Origin: an uncultured Ruaniaceae bacterium
Lineage (GTDB): Bacteria > Actinomycetota > Actinomycetes > Actinomycetales > Beutenbergiaceae
Direction: 5' to 3'
DNA: 13,050 nucleotides
Assembly (NCBI GenBank): GCA_938004115.1
Contig: CALKWS010000160.1
Location: 1 to 13,050 of the forward strand
Under the pieces are notes generated by a model. That model searched no databases, was not told the DNA's origin, and saw only the letters and a list, made by a program, of their open reading frames with translations. Shown piece by piece: positions 6,090 through 12,772 of the stretch. Position 1 is the stretch's first letter; every line of letters begins with the position of its first letter. Position numbers and translations under genes: made by a program.

Positions 6090-7961
6090 TCAGCCGGCTT
6101 CGGCGTAGTTCTCCACGACCGACGCCCGCACCGGAAAGTCGACCGCGGTGTGGCCGAACAGCAGCGTGCCGGCCGCTGCTGCCGCCTCCTGCACCACGGC
6201 GGCGGCCCGGTTCGCCGTCGGTGCGGGGCAGTGCACGATCACCTCATCGTGCAGGAAGAACACCAGATGGGCCCGGTCGTCCACGGCGTATAACCGGCGG
6301 CGTAGTTCGGCCAGCCAGCACAGCGCCCACTCCGCGGCCGTGCCCTGCACCACGAAGTTGCGCGTGAACCGGCCCCACTCCCGGGACCGTGCCCGGGCGC
6401 GACGCTGGGCACCGGCCTCCGCTCCCACCTGCCCCGCGGCACGTTGCTCCGCCACCCACGCCTGGGACGGCAGGGGACTGGTTCGTCCCAGCCAGGTGCG
6501 CACCTGGCGGCCGCGTTCGCCATCCAGCGCGGCCCGTTCGACGATGTCGATCGCCTGCGGGTACGCCCGGCGCAGCCGGGGCATCAGCGTCCCGGAGTCC
6601 CCGCTGGTGCCCCCGTACAGCGCGCCGAGCATGGCCACCTTCGCCGCATCCCGGGTGGGCACCACCCCGGCGTCCACCAGCCCCTGGTACAGGTCTCCGC
6701 CCCGGCCCGCGCGGGCCAGCGCCTCATCGCCGGCCATCGCCGCCAGCACCCGCGGTTCGATCTGGGCGGCGTCGGCCACCACCAGCTGCCACCCGGGCTC
6801 GGCGCGCACCGCGGCGCGCACCTGCTTGGGCAGTTGCAGCGCCCCGCCCCCGCTGGTGGCCCACCGGCCGGTGACCACGCCTCCGGGAACGTACTGCGGG
6901 CGGAACCGGCCGCGCCGCTGCGCCGGGCCGGGCCGGCCGGAGCGGTCGGCCGGCGTGACCCACTCGTCCAACCACGCCCAGCCGTAGGCGCTGAGCAGTC
7001 GGGCCAGTTTCTTGTACTCCAGCAACGGGGCCACCACCGGATGGTCCACCTTGGCCAGTTCCCACTTGCGCGTGGTGCTTACCGGCAACCCCTGGGCGCG
7101 CAGCGTGCGCAGCAGGTCGGCGGGGGAGTCGGGGTTGAGCAGCGGGGCGTTCAGGTGGGCACGGATCTGCTCGGCCAGCCGGTGGAGCTTCTCCGGCCGC
7201 TCCCCGGGCCGGGGTCGCGGTCCGAGCATCTCGGTCAGCAGCCGGTCGTGGACGTCTATGTCCCAGGGCAGCCCGTGATGACGCATCTCGGCGGCGATCA
7301 GCGCCCCGGCGGACTCGGCGGCGAGCAGCAACCGCATCCTCGCCGGCTCGGCCTGGGCGTCGATCACCTCCTGCTGGCGCAGCCACTCGGCGTACACCGC
7401 GCTCAGGTCCGGGCCCGCGTCCGGTTCGAGGGCGGCACCGCTGACGTCGTCGAAGAGGGCGTCGGTCGGTTGCTGCACGGCCCCGGGCCCGTGCATCGGA
7501 TCCGCGGCCGCTGGATGGTCCCATGCCCAGTCGGCCCGCTCCCTGCCCGCGGGCGTGCGGCGCAGGATCGCGTGGCACAGGCCCAGGTCCAGGCATCGGC
7601 GCACGTGGACACCGGCAGGCAGCAGCACCTCGGCCACCTGCCGGGTGCTCGCCCAGACGAAGCGCGGCGGAGTCGCCGCATGCTCGGCCTCCAGCCGGCG
7701 CACCCAACCGGCCAGATCGGCCACGTCGAGTGCGACGGTGCCGTCGGGCACCTGTGGAACGTCGGGTGGTCCTTCGTCGTCGGGCACCTGCGCAGCGCCG
7801 GGTGGTCCTTCGTCGTCGGGCACCTGTGCAACGCGGGGTGACCCTTCGCCGTCGAGAACCTCCGCGGTACCGGCCCGCTCGGCCCTCCCCGGCGCCTCAG
7901 GTGCGCGGTGCACCCGCGCAAGGTACGCCGTCGTCCCCCGCAAGGCGACCAGGATCTCCAC
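6090..7961 (-). CDS. Stand-alone family A DNA polymerase-like protein (3'-5' exonuclease/polymerase)
   Basis: This matches the actinobacterial stand-alone 'bifunctional 3'-5' exonuclease/DNA polymerase' family, distinct from PolA because it lacks the 5' nuclease domain. With the start used here it has 623 residues. The polymerase domain shows a conserved VTGRWATSGGGALQLPK stretch (363-379), motif A VVADAAQIEPRVLA (394-407, usual form DYSQIELRVLA), motif B RDAAKVAMLGALYG (437-450, usual RRxAKxxNFGxxYG) and motif C HDEVIVH (571-577). The exonuclease region near 100-135 (FVWASTRQVA, CLDLGL) shows no intact carboxylate motif. Residues about 36-74 are a repetitive acidic insert. The open frame continues upstream to ATGs at 8030/8027, but the GTG at 7961 is preceded, with a 6-nt gap, by a TACAGT hexamer, the pattern of a leaderless start. 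The gene is divergent from the dehydrogenase at 8037 and convergent with ilvE. Its cellular role is not well established. Confidence 0.85.
   Translation of the reverse strand: MEILVALRGTTAYLARVHRAPEAPGRAERAGTAEVLDGEGSPRVAQVPDDEGPPGAAQVPDDEGPPDVPQVPDGTVALDVADLAGWVRRLEAEHAATPPRFVWASTRQVAEVLLPAGVHVRRCLDLGLCHAILRRTPAGRERADWAWDHPAAADPMHGPGAVQQPTDALFDDVSGAALEPDAGPDLSAVYAEWLRQQEVIDAQAEPARMRLLLAAESAGALIAAEMRHHGLPWDIDVHDRLLTEMLGPRPRPGERPEKLHRLAEQIRAHLNAPLLNPDSPADLLRTLRAQGLPVSTTRKWELAKVDHPVVAPLLEYKKLARLLSAYGWAWLDEWVTPADRSGRPGPAQRRGRFRPQYVPGGVVTGRWATSGGGALQLPKQVRAAVRAEPGWQLVVADAAQIEPRVLAAMAGDEALARAGRGGDLYQGLVDAGVVPTRDAAKVAMLGALYGGTSGDSGTLMPRLRRAYPQAIDIVERAALDGERGRQVRTWLGRTSPLPSQAWVAEQRAAGQVGAEAGAQRRARARSREWGRFTRNFVVQGTAAEWALCWLAELRRRLYAVDDRAHLVFFLHDEVIVHCPAPTANRAAAVVQEAAAAAGTLLFGHTAVDFPVRASVVENYAEAG
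7743..7850 (-). repeat. Three 36-bp in-frame tandem repeats in the polymerase-like gene
   Basis: Copies at 7743-7778, 7779-7814 and 7815-7850, with a partial copy after 7850. In the protein they give the 12-residue unit VPDDEGPPxxxQ. The insert lies between a short N-terminal strand region and the exonuclease-like domain, where relatives have a short linker. Confidence 0.9.
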
Positions 7962-7967
7962 ACCGGC

Positions 7968-7973
7968 ACTGTA
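7968..7973 (-). promoter_or_regulatory. -10 hexamer for the polymerase-like gene
   Basis: Read on the minus strand, TACAGT is followed by GCCGGT and then the GTG at 7961, placing the start codon at the expected transcription start. No Shine-Dalgarno sequence is present for this GTG or for the upstream ATGs. It supports the shorter start and would leave a 75-bp divergent promoter region up to the dehydrogenase start. Confidence 0.5.
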
Positions 7974-8024
7974 AGGGCCCGCGCCCACAGGCGCCGCCGC
8001 CTCGTGCGTGAGCACCCGAACGGC

Positions 8025-8030
8025 CATCAT
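8025..8030 (+). promoter_or_regulatory. Possible -10 hexamer for the glucose-6-phosphate dehydrogenase gene
   Basis: CATCAT ends 6 nt before the ATG at 8037. It departs from TANNNT only in the first base. No Shine-Dalgarno sequence precedes the ATG (the 6 bases are ggggtt), so a leaderless transcript is plausible. Confidence 0.3.
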
Positions 8031-8036
8031 GGGGTT

Positions 8037-9569
8037 ATGGATGCCGACACGCCGCAGATCCGCACACTGGTCATTCTCGGGGCCAGCGGGGACCTCGCCG
8101 GCCGCCTGCTGCTCCCCGGCCTCGGCCGGCTGCTGGCCACCGGGCGCGCCGAGCACCTGAACCTGGTGGGTGCGGGGTATGAGGACTGGGACAACGAGCG
8201 CTGGCGCCAGCGGCTGGTGGAGGCGTTCGCGGTGGCGCCCAGCATCGAGGTACCGCCCTGGGAACGAGTGGCTCCCGGGCCCGGGGAACCGGGCGATCCA
8301 ACGCTGCGCAGGCTGGAACGCGACTCGATCTACGTCCCCACCGACGTCAGCAAACCCGAGCAGGTGCAACGACTGCTGGACGTCAGCGAAGGCCCGGTAG
8401 CGCTGTACTTCGCCCTGCCGCCGGCCGCGACGGTCCAGGCCTGCCACGCCTTGACCGAGTGCACCATCCCCGCCGGCACCCGGATGGTGCTGGAGAAACC
8501 GTTCGGCACCGACGGGCCGTCGGCGGCCGAACTCAACGAGTTGGTCGGGCGTATCGTCCCCGAGGACCATGTGCACCGCGTCGATCACTTCCTGGGCAAG
8601 TCCACCGTGCTGAATCTGCTCGGCGTGCGGTTCGCCAACCGCATCTTCGAACCGCTGTGGAGCGCCGCGCACATCGACCGGGTGGAGATCATCTACGACG
8701 AGAACCTCGGCCTGGAGGACCGCGCCGGCTACTACGACTCCGCCGGGGCGCTGCGCGACATGATCCAGAGCCATCTGCTGCAGGTGCTGGCCCTGACGGC
8801 GATGGACCCGCCGGCCACGATGGGCCAGCGGGACGTGCGTGACCGGATCGCCGAGGTGCTGCGCGCCACCCGGGCCGGGGATCCGGGGCGCTACTCCCGC
8901 CGGGCGCGGTATGCCGCCGGGCGGGTGGGGGAGCGGGACCTGCCGGCCTACGTCGATGAGCCGGGGGTGGACCCTAGCCGGCAGACCGAGACGCTGGCGG
9001 AGATGACCTGCTTCATCGATTCCTGGCGCTGGAAGGGGGTGCCGTTCCTGCTGCGGTCGGGCAAGGGAATCGGGTCGCCCCGCAAGGAGGTGATCGTGAC
9101 CTTCAAGCCCGTGCCGCATCTGCCGACCGGGTTCCAGGGCCACTCCCGGCCGGCCCGGTTGCGGTTGGGGCTCGGGCCGGACTGCCTGAACCTGGAGATC
9201 GACGTCAACGGCTCCGGCGACCCGTGGACCCTGGACCGGGTGGTGCTGTCCACCGATTTCGGCGGCGGGGACCTGCCGGCCTACGGGGAGGTGCTCGCCG
9301 GGGTGCTGGACGGCGATCCGCTGCTGTCCGTGCGCGGGGATGCGGTCGAGGAACTGTGGCGCATCGTCACCCCGGTGCTGGAGGCGTGGGACGCCGGTGA
9401 GGTGCCGCTGGAGGAGTATGCGGCGGGTACCTCCGGCCCCTGGCGTCCACCGGACTACGTGGTCGCCGACGGCGGAGCGCGCCCGGTTTCCGACGGCGGC
9501 CCGCGCCCGGGTCCCGACGGCGACCTGCAGCCGGCACCCGATAGCGCCGCCGATGCCGTGCAGGCCTGA
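8037..9569 (+). CDS. zwf: Glucose-6-phosphate dehydrogenase
   Basis: The enzyme oxidises glucose 6-phosphate to 6-phosphogluconolactone, reducing NAD(P)+, at the entry to the pentose phosphate pathway. Of 510 residues, the N-terminal Rossmann part has GASGDLAG at 15-22 and EKPFG at 153-157. The substrate site has RVDHFLGK at 181-188 (H184 for the phosphate, D183 partner of the base) and GALRDMIQSHLLQ at 237-249 with the presumed catalytic base H246. The C-terminal domain continues normally to about residue 475. The last 35 or so residues are a low-complexity tail with three 8-residue repeats (DGGxRPxx), absent from typical family members. The ATG at 8037 immediately precedes the normal N-terminus. 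Neither gnd, tal, tkt nor opcA is adjacent, so this may be a second copy in the genome; the symbol zwf describes the family. Convergent with the ABC transporter genes. Confidence 0.92.
   Translation: MDADTPQIRTLVILGASGDLAGRLLLPGLGRLLATGRAEHLNLVGAGYEDWDNERWRQRLVEAFAVAPSIEVPPWERVAPGPGEPGDPTLRRLERDSIYVPTDVSKPEQVQRLLDVSEGPVALYFALPPAATVQACHALTECTIPAGTRMVLEKPFGTDGPSAAELNELVGRIVPEDHVHRVDHFLGKSTVLNLLGVRFANRIFEPLWSAAHIDRVEIIYDENLGLEDRAGYYDSAGALRDMIQSHLLQVLALTAMDPPATMGQRDVRDRIAEVLRATRAGDPGRYSRRARYAAGRVGERDLPAYVDEPGVDPSRQTETLAEMTCFIDSWRWKGVPFLLRSGKGIGSPRKEVIVTFKPVPHLPTGFQGHSRPARLRLGLGPDCLNLEIDVNGSGDPWTLDRVVLSTDFGGGDLPAYGEVLAGVLDGDPLLSVRGDAVEELWRIVTPVLEAWDAGEVPLEEYAAGTSGPWRPPDYVVADGGARPVSDGGPRPGPDGDLQPAPDSAADAVQA
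9468..9539 (+). repeat. Three 24-bp in-frame tandem repeats at the end of the dehydrogenase gene
   Basis: Copies at 9468-9491, 9492-9515 and 9516-9539, each beginning gacggcg. They encode DGGARPVS, DGGPRPGP and DGDLQPAP, and a partial DS follows. They form an acidic, Pro-rich tail after the enzyme's catalytic domain. Confidence 0.85.
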
Positions 9570-9586
9570 TCGCCTTCGAGGTTGGA

Positions 9587-9609
9587 CCGGGCGCGAACCG
9601 GGGCGCCGG
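9587..9609. terminator. Hairpin between convergent dehydrogenase and permease genes
   Basis: CCGGGCGC at 9587-9594 pairs with GCGCCGG at 9603-9609 with a one-base bulge and an 8-nt loop. It lies in the 47-bp gap between two convergent genes, a place where a shared terminator is expected. No U-tract. Moderate support only. Confidence 0.35.
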
Positions 9610-9616
9610 ACGCAGG

Positions 9617-11005
9617 TCAGGCCAGGACCGTGCGCACCACCGGCCGGGCGGCCAGGGCACCACCCAGCACCAGCGCACATACCCCGATCACGCTCAGCCC
9701 GAACTGCACCAGCACCGGCACTGCCGTGAGCAGCGCGAACCCCAGGGCCGGCAGGATGAACAGCATCGACGCGGCGGTGGCCGTCGCGACAGCGCCGATG
9801 AGCGGGATCGCCGTCTGCCGCAACCGGGCGGAATGAATGACCCGCAACTCCGTGCCGGCCGCGTGCAGTGCCCGGTACTGCGTGCGCTGGTCGATGATCC
9901 GCCCGGCCTGCATCACCCCGGTGGACACCGCCGCCGTCGCCCCCGCGATCACCAGCGTGAGCATGCCGCCAGCAGACAGATCCGCGAAGACCGGGTCCAC
10001 GGTGCCGTCCGGACGTTCGCCGGGGTCCGTGATCGCGATGGCAGCGGTCAGCCCGGCGATGAACGTACACAACGCCACGGCACCCACGCTGCGCCACGCG
10101 CCCTTGGGGTCATCGATGATCCGCCGGGCGGCAATCAGCGTGGCCGCGGAACGGGCACGCGTGGCGACGACCCGGCCCAGGAGCCCCAGCACCCAGGGGC
10201 CGAGCAGGTTCACCATCGCCAAGCCGGCGGCCACGAGCACGGCCAGCACCACGATGCCGGCCCGCCCGGTCTGGATCAGCACCACGAAGGCCACCGCGAT
10301 CGCCGCGATCGGCAGCACGCGGGTCCAGTGCAGCGGTCGGGGGCGGTGCCGGGCGGCGACACCCACCGGGGTGAGCACCACTTTCGCCAGGCTCCCGGCC
10401 GCCGAGACCAACGACACCGTGGTCACCCCGGCCACGGTCAGGGCGAAGACCCACCAGGGCGCCACCAGGTCGGTGTAGGTGAAGGGCTGGCCCTGGAAGG
10501 TCACCGGGAGCACCAACGGGATCAGGGCGAACACCCCGGCGGCCCCCAGCAGCGCTCCGGCCAGGGCTTGCAGCGTGGCCTCCAGGACGGTCAGCACCGC
10601 CACCTGCCCCGCGGTGGCCCCGGCCAGTCGCAACGCCGCGAGCCGCTCGTCGCGCCGTGCCACCGCCAGCCGTGCGGCCGCGCCCCCGAGGGTGGCCAGG
10701 GGCACCACCAGCAATCCGGAGGCGATCCCCGCCAGCAGCAGGTAGAAGCCGGCATCGGGTGAGGACGCCGGTGCCGCCGCGCGGGCCTGGAACGCGCCGA
10801 AGCCGCCCAGCACCAGCAGCAACACCCCCGTGCACACGGCGAACGCGAACACCGCCAGTACCCCGGTGAGCCGCTGGGGATCCGAGCGTCCGGCATCGCG
10901 CCGACGCAGCAGCAGCCACAGCCGGAGCACGGTGCGGATCGGCCCGGCGGCGGGTGTGCTCGGCGGCTCCGTGATGGACGTGGTGGGCGCGGGGGAGGGG
11001 ATCAT
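9617..11005 (-). CDS. FtsX-family ABC transporter permease
   Basis: This is the 462-residue membrane component of a MacB/FtsX-type (type VII) ABC transporter. Hydrophobic segments occur at about 46-71, 87-112, 136-168, 184-204, 228-245, 250-278, 307-326, 347-363, 399-420 and 427-450. Two FtsX-type repeats can be seen: the first has ARRDERLAALRLAGATAGQV at 116-135 followed by the EATLQALAGALLGAAG helix; the second has a similar QRTQYRALHAAGTELRVI at 373-390. No large extracytoplasmic MacB core domain was seen. The ATG at 11005 overlaps the stop of the ATPase gene (ATGA) and has an AGAGGGG ribosome-binding site about 8 nt upstream, so the pair is translationally coupled. Such pairs often export or sense peptides or antibiotics, but no sensor kinase or regulator is adjacent and the substrate cannot be told. 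Confidence 0.87.
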   Translation of the reverse strand: MIPSPAPTTSITEPPSTPAAGPIRTVLRLWLLLRRRDAGRSDPQRLTGVLAVFAFAVCTGVLLLVLGGFGAFQARAAAPASSPDAGFYLLLAGIASGLLVVPLATLGGAAARLAVARRDERLAALRLAGATAGQVAVLTVLEATLQALAGALLGAAGVFALIPLVLPVTFQGQPFTYTDLVAPWWVFALTVAGVTTVSLVSAAGSLAKVVLTPVGVAARHRPRPLHWTRVLPIAAIAVAFVVLIQTGRAGIVVLAVLVAAGLAMVNLLGPWVLGLLGRVVATRARSAATLIAARRIIDDPKGAWRSVGAVALCTFIAGLTAAIAITDPGERPDGTVDPVFADLSAGGMLTLVIAGATAAVSTGVMQAGRIIDQRTQYRALHAAGTELRVIHSARLRQTAIPLIGAVATATAASMLFILPALGFALLTAVPVLVQFGLSVIGVCALVLGGALAARPVVRTVLA

Positions 11006-11805
11006 CGGCCGGACCCCTCTGCGGTCGCCGTGGACGAGGTTGCGTCCGCAGTTGCGCCCGGGCTTGCGTACGGGGCCGCGTCCGTGGCCGCTGTCTCGGG
11101 CGCACGCGTCCCGTCCCGGCCCGGTGCCGCCTGCGCGGGCCGCAGTGCGCCATCGCGCATGTGCACGGTTCGGGTGCACCATGCCGCCACCGCGGGGTCG
11201 TGGGTCACCACCACCAGCGCCGCTCCGGTCTGCTGTGCGGCGTGGGTGAGCACGCCGAGCACCTCATGGCCGGTCTGCTGGTCCAACGCCCCGGTGGGTT
11301 CGTCGGCGAAGATCACCCCGGGTGCGGTGACCAGTGCCCGGGCGATCGCCACCCGCTGGGCCTGGCCACCGGAGAGTTCCCCGGGCCGGCGTTCTTCCAA
11401 ACCGGCCAGTCCGAGGTAGCCGAGCCACTGGCGGGCCCGGGTCAGGCTCAGCTGCCGGTCGTGCCCGGCCAGGAGCAGCGGCAGGGCGACGTTCTCCTGC
11501 GACGGAAGTTCGGGTAGCAGCTGCCCGGACTGGAACACGAAACCGAAGTCGGTGCGGCGCAATTTCGTGCGCCCGGCGTCCGACATCGCGGCAAGGTCCT
11601 GGCCCGCCCACAGCACGTGGCCGCTGGTGGGCCGGATCAGCCCGGCCAGGCAGTGCAGCAGCGTGGTCTTTCCCGAACCGGAGGGGCCCATGATCGCGAT
11701 CGACTCGCCGGGCTGGATGCTCAGGTCCACCCCGGCCAGCGCGGTGGTCAGCGCCGGCGGGTGGCCGTAGGTCTTGGTCAGGGCGTGTGCGCTGAGAGTG
11801 GGCAT
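11002..11805 (-). CDS. ABC transporter ATP-binding protein (MacB/LolD type)
   Basis: This 267-residue cytosolic ATPase powers the permease encoded immediately downstream. All nucleotide-binding motifs are intact: Walker A GPSGSGKT at 40-47, Q-loop Q92 in VFQSGQLLPELPSQENV, signature LSGGQAQR at 144-151, Walker B VIFADEP at 164-170, and switch histidine H202 in VVTHD. The ELPSQENVALPLLLAG segment at 99-114 is typical of the MacB/LolD group. After the ATPase fold ends at about residue 222, a 45-residue tail rich in Ala, Thr and Pro follows, which is unusual and likely disordered. The ATG at 11805 gives the standard N-terminus; no Shine-Dalgarno sequence is present, but a CACGCT hexamer lies 6 nt upstream. 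The stop overlaps the permease start by ATGA. Confidence 0.93.
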   Translation of the reverse strand: MPTLSAHALTKTYGHPPALTTALAGVDLSIQPGESIAIMGPSGSGKTTLLHCLAGLIRPTSGHVLWAGQDLAAMSDAGRTKLRRTDFGFVFQSGQLLPELPSQENVALPLLLAGHDRQLSLTRARQWLGYLGLAGLEERRPGELSGGQAQRVAIARALVTAPGVIFADEPTGALDQQTGHEVLGVLTHAAQQTGAALVVVTHDPAVAAWCTRTVHMRDGALRPAQAAPGRDGTRAPETAATDAAPYASPGATADATSSTATAEGSGR

Positions 11806-12001
11806 GCTGCCAGCGTGCCGGGAGAACGGGCGGGCCACATCGGCCCGTCGGTGGCTCCTGGGCCCGGTCGCGTCATCCCAGGGTGGGGCGTGATCTGCGC
11901 CTGTGGGCGGGCGTGACGTCCACCTCCGGGTGGACAGGATCCACGCTTGCGCGGTGCATCGGAGCAGGTTCCTCCCGCCCCGGGTGGCGGCGTTGCGTCG
12001 G
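11806..12001. other. Non-coding gap with two hairpins
   Basis: This 196-bp gap separates the SRPBCC gene from the ABC ATPase gene, both on the minus strand. It holds two perfect hairpins: CGGGCC/GGCCCG at 11831-11847 (5-nt loop) and GTCCACC/GGTGGAC at 11918-11935 (7 bp with a TCCG loop). The second lies about 66 bp past the stop of the SRPBCC gene and may terminate it; the first lies close to the ATPase start and may be part of its promoter region or regulation. A CACGCT hexamer at 11812-11817 (minus) ends 6 nt before the ATPase ATG. No protein or RNA family was recognised here. Confidence 0.45.
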
Positions 12002-12472
12002 CTAGGCGGGTGTGGCGTCCCTGCGCGCGATCTGCCGGGCCAGCAGCACATCGATCGCCCGTCCGTACAGGACACGGGCAACCAGATCAGCGACCGTCTC
12101 GCCGGGCGGAGGGAGCCATACCCGGGGCCGCAGATGCTGCGTCCACACCACCGTGCTGCCCGAGGGAGCCGGGTGCACCCGGACGACGGTCCACCCGGCG
12201 AGTATCGGCCCCACCTTGTCCACCCGGAACATCCCCACCGAGCCGGCCTCCGGCGGGTTCCAGCGGGTGATGACCATCGGGTCATCGAGGGTGAGCGGCC
12301 CCAGGGTGGTGCGCGCCAGGAACCGCCAGCTCGTGCCGGGCCCGTCCGCCGATTCGGGATCGGTCAGCACGCGGGTGCCGGGCATCAGTGCACCGTGTGC
12401 GGGGAAGTCGGTGATCGCCGCCCACGCCTCGGCGGGCGGCAGCGGGGTGTGCCGCTCGATCGTCACGGGCAT
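12002..12472 (-). CDS. SRPBCC-fold (START/Bet v1-like) protein
   Basis: This is a 156-residue soluble protein with the pattern of the SRPBCC (polyketide cyclase/START-like) superfamily: an opening strand VTIERHTPLPPAEAWAAITDF at 3-23 (helix after PxxxxW), then alternating strands (MVITRWNPPEAGSVGMFRV, TVVRVHPAPSGSTVVWTQHL), and a long C-terminal helix at about 125-152. Members bind hydrophobic ligands, and many have no known substrate. The ATG at 12472 gives the normal N-terminus; no ribosome-binding site is seen upstream. The hexamer 6 nt before it (TGGACT) is a poor match to TANNNT. Its divergent neighbour is the riboswitch-controlled gene. No functional link to either neighbour is visible. 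Confidence 0.75.
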   Translation of the reverse strand: MPVTIERHTPLPPAEAWAAITDFPAHGALMPGTRVLTDPESADGPGTSWRFLARTTLGPLTLDDPMVITRWNPPEAGSVGMFRVDKVGPILAGWTVVRVHPAPSGSTVVWTQHLRPRVWLPPPGETVADLVARVLYGRAIDVLLARQIARRDATPA

Positions 12473-12520
12473 GGCGCCAGTCCACCACAGCCGCCTGGGG
12501 CCGGCACGCGCGGAGGTGAG

Positions 12521-12559
12521 GCCCGGGCGCGAGGTGTGAGGTACGGCCCGCGCCCGGGC
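12521..12559. promoter_or_regulatory. Perfect 11-bp GC-only inverted repeat in a divergent intergenic region
   Basis: GCCCGGGCGCG at 12521-12531 is exactly complementary to CGCGCCCGGGC at 12549-12559, with a 17-nt spacer. Each arm contains the palindrome GCCCGGGC, so this is also two direct copies of a short palindrome. It lies upstream of both the SRPBCC gene (minus) and the riboswitch transcript (plus), not after any gene, so a protein-binding operator is more natural than a terminator. Inference. Confidence 0.4.
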
Positions 12560-12606
12560 GTGGCGGGCGAGTCGCACCGTCCGCGCCGGGCGTGGGCGGG
12601 CGCTGC

Positions 12607-12612
12607 TAGCCT
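12607..12612 (+). promoter_or_regulatory. -10 hexamer for the riboswitch transcript
   Basis: TAGCCT fits TANNNT, and transcription would start around 12619, right at the first base of the aptamer's P1 helix. No convincing -35 was found. The location relative to the aptamer is the main support. Confidence 0.5.
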
Positions 12613-12619
12613 CGAGCCA

Positions 12620-12731
12620 GGTTCCAGAGTGGCGGCGTGAAGTACCCGGCTAGCCGCACGGCAACCCTCGTTCCTGAGCGGGGTGCCCCGGGGTAAGAAC
12701 CGGCCCCTGCCAACCGGCAGCGGCAAGTCAG
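12620..12731 (+). ncRNA. SAM-IV riboswitch aptamer
   Basis: The region follows the architecture of SAM-IV riboswitches, the S-adenosylmethionine-binding aptamers common in actinobacteria. P1 is GGTTC (12620-12624) with GAACC (12697-12701). P2 is GCGGC (12632-12636) with GCCGC (12653-12657). The SAM-pocket strands GGCAACCC (12660-12667) and GGGGTGC (12680-12686) form P3. CCCGG in the P2 loop (12645-12649) can pair with CCGGG (12688-12692) as the first pseudoknot. After P1 comes a hairpin CTGCC (12707-12711)/GGCAG (12716-12720), followed by the conserved CGGCAAG (12721-12727). CTGA in the P3 loop (12674-12677) can pair with TCAG (12728-12731), as the second pseudoknot. The linear order and the GCGGCAAG box match the Mycobacterium tuberculosis SAM-IV RNA as I recall it. 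No covariance-model search could be run. Confidence 0.85.
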
Positions 12732-12733
12732 AT

Positions 12734-12769
12734 CCGGCGCATTGACGCCGGGACCACGAAAGGCGGTCC
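12734..12769 (+). promoter_or_regulatory. Expression platform: tandem hairpins around the ribosome-binding site
   Basis: CCGGCG (12734-12739) pairs with CGCCGG (12746-12751). GGACC (12751-12755, sharing one base) pairs with GGTCC (12765-12769), and the loop of this second hairpin carries the Shine-Dalgarno-like GAAAGG (12758-12763), directly before the ATG at 12773. No U-tract is present, which favours control of translation over termination. The first hairpin begins just past the aptamer's second pseudoknot. Mechanism inferred. Confidence 0.5.
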
Positions 12770-12772
12770 GTC

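Noticed and set aside
6090..10097. One continuous 1335-codon minus-strand open frame covering the polymerase gene and the whole dehydrogenase region
   Set aside because: Only the part below about 8030 matches a protein family; the upper part is the complementary frame of the well-supported dehydrogenase gene. High GC keeps such antisense frames open.
9833..10762. A 309-codon plus-strand open frame opposite the permease
   Set aside because: It is His/Gln/Gly/Arg-rich shadow sequence of the FtsX-type permease gene, which has clear membrane segments, a ribosome-binding site and coupling to an ATPase.
11941..11985. A possible tRNA or small RNA in the gap upstream of the ABC genes
   Set aside because: No cloverleaf, T-loop GTTCGA or acceptor stem could be built on either strand.
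12620..12731. SAM-I or a cobalamin riboswitch instead of SAM-IV
   Set aside because: The GGCAACC/GGTGC core is shared with SAM-I, but the hairpin plus CGGCAAG box after P1 and the lack of a P4 helix inside the core fit SAM-IV. No cobalamin B12-box is seen.
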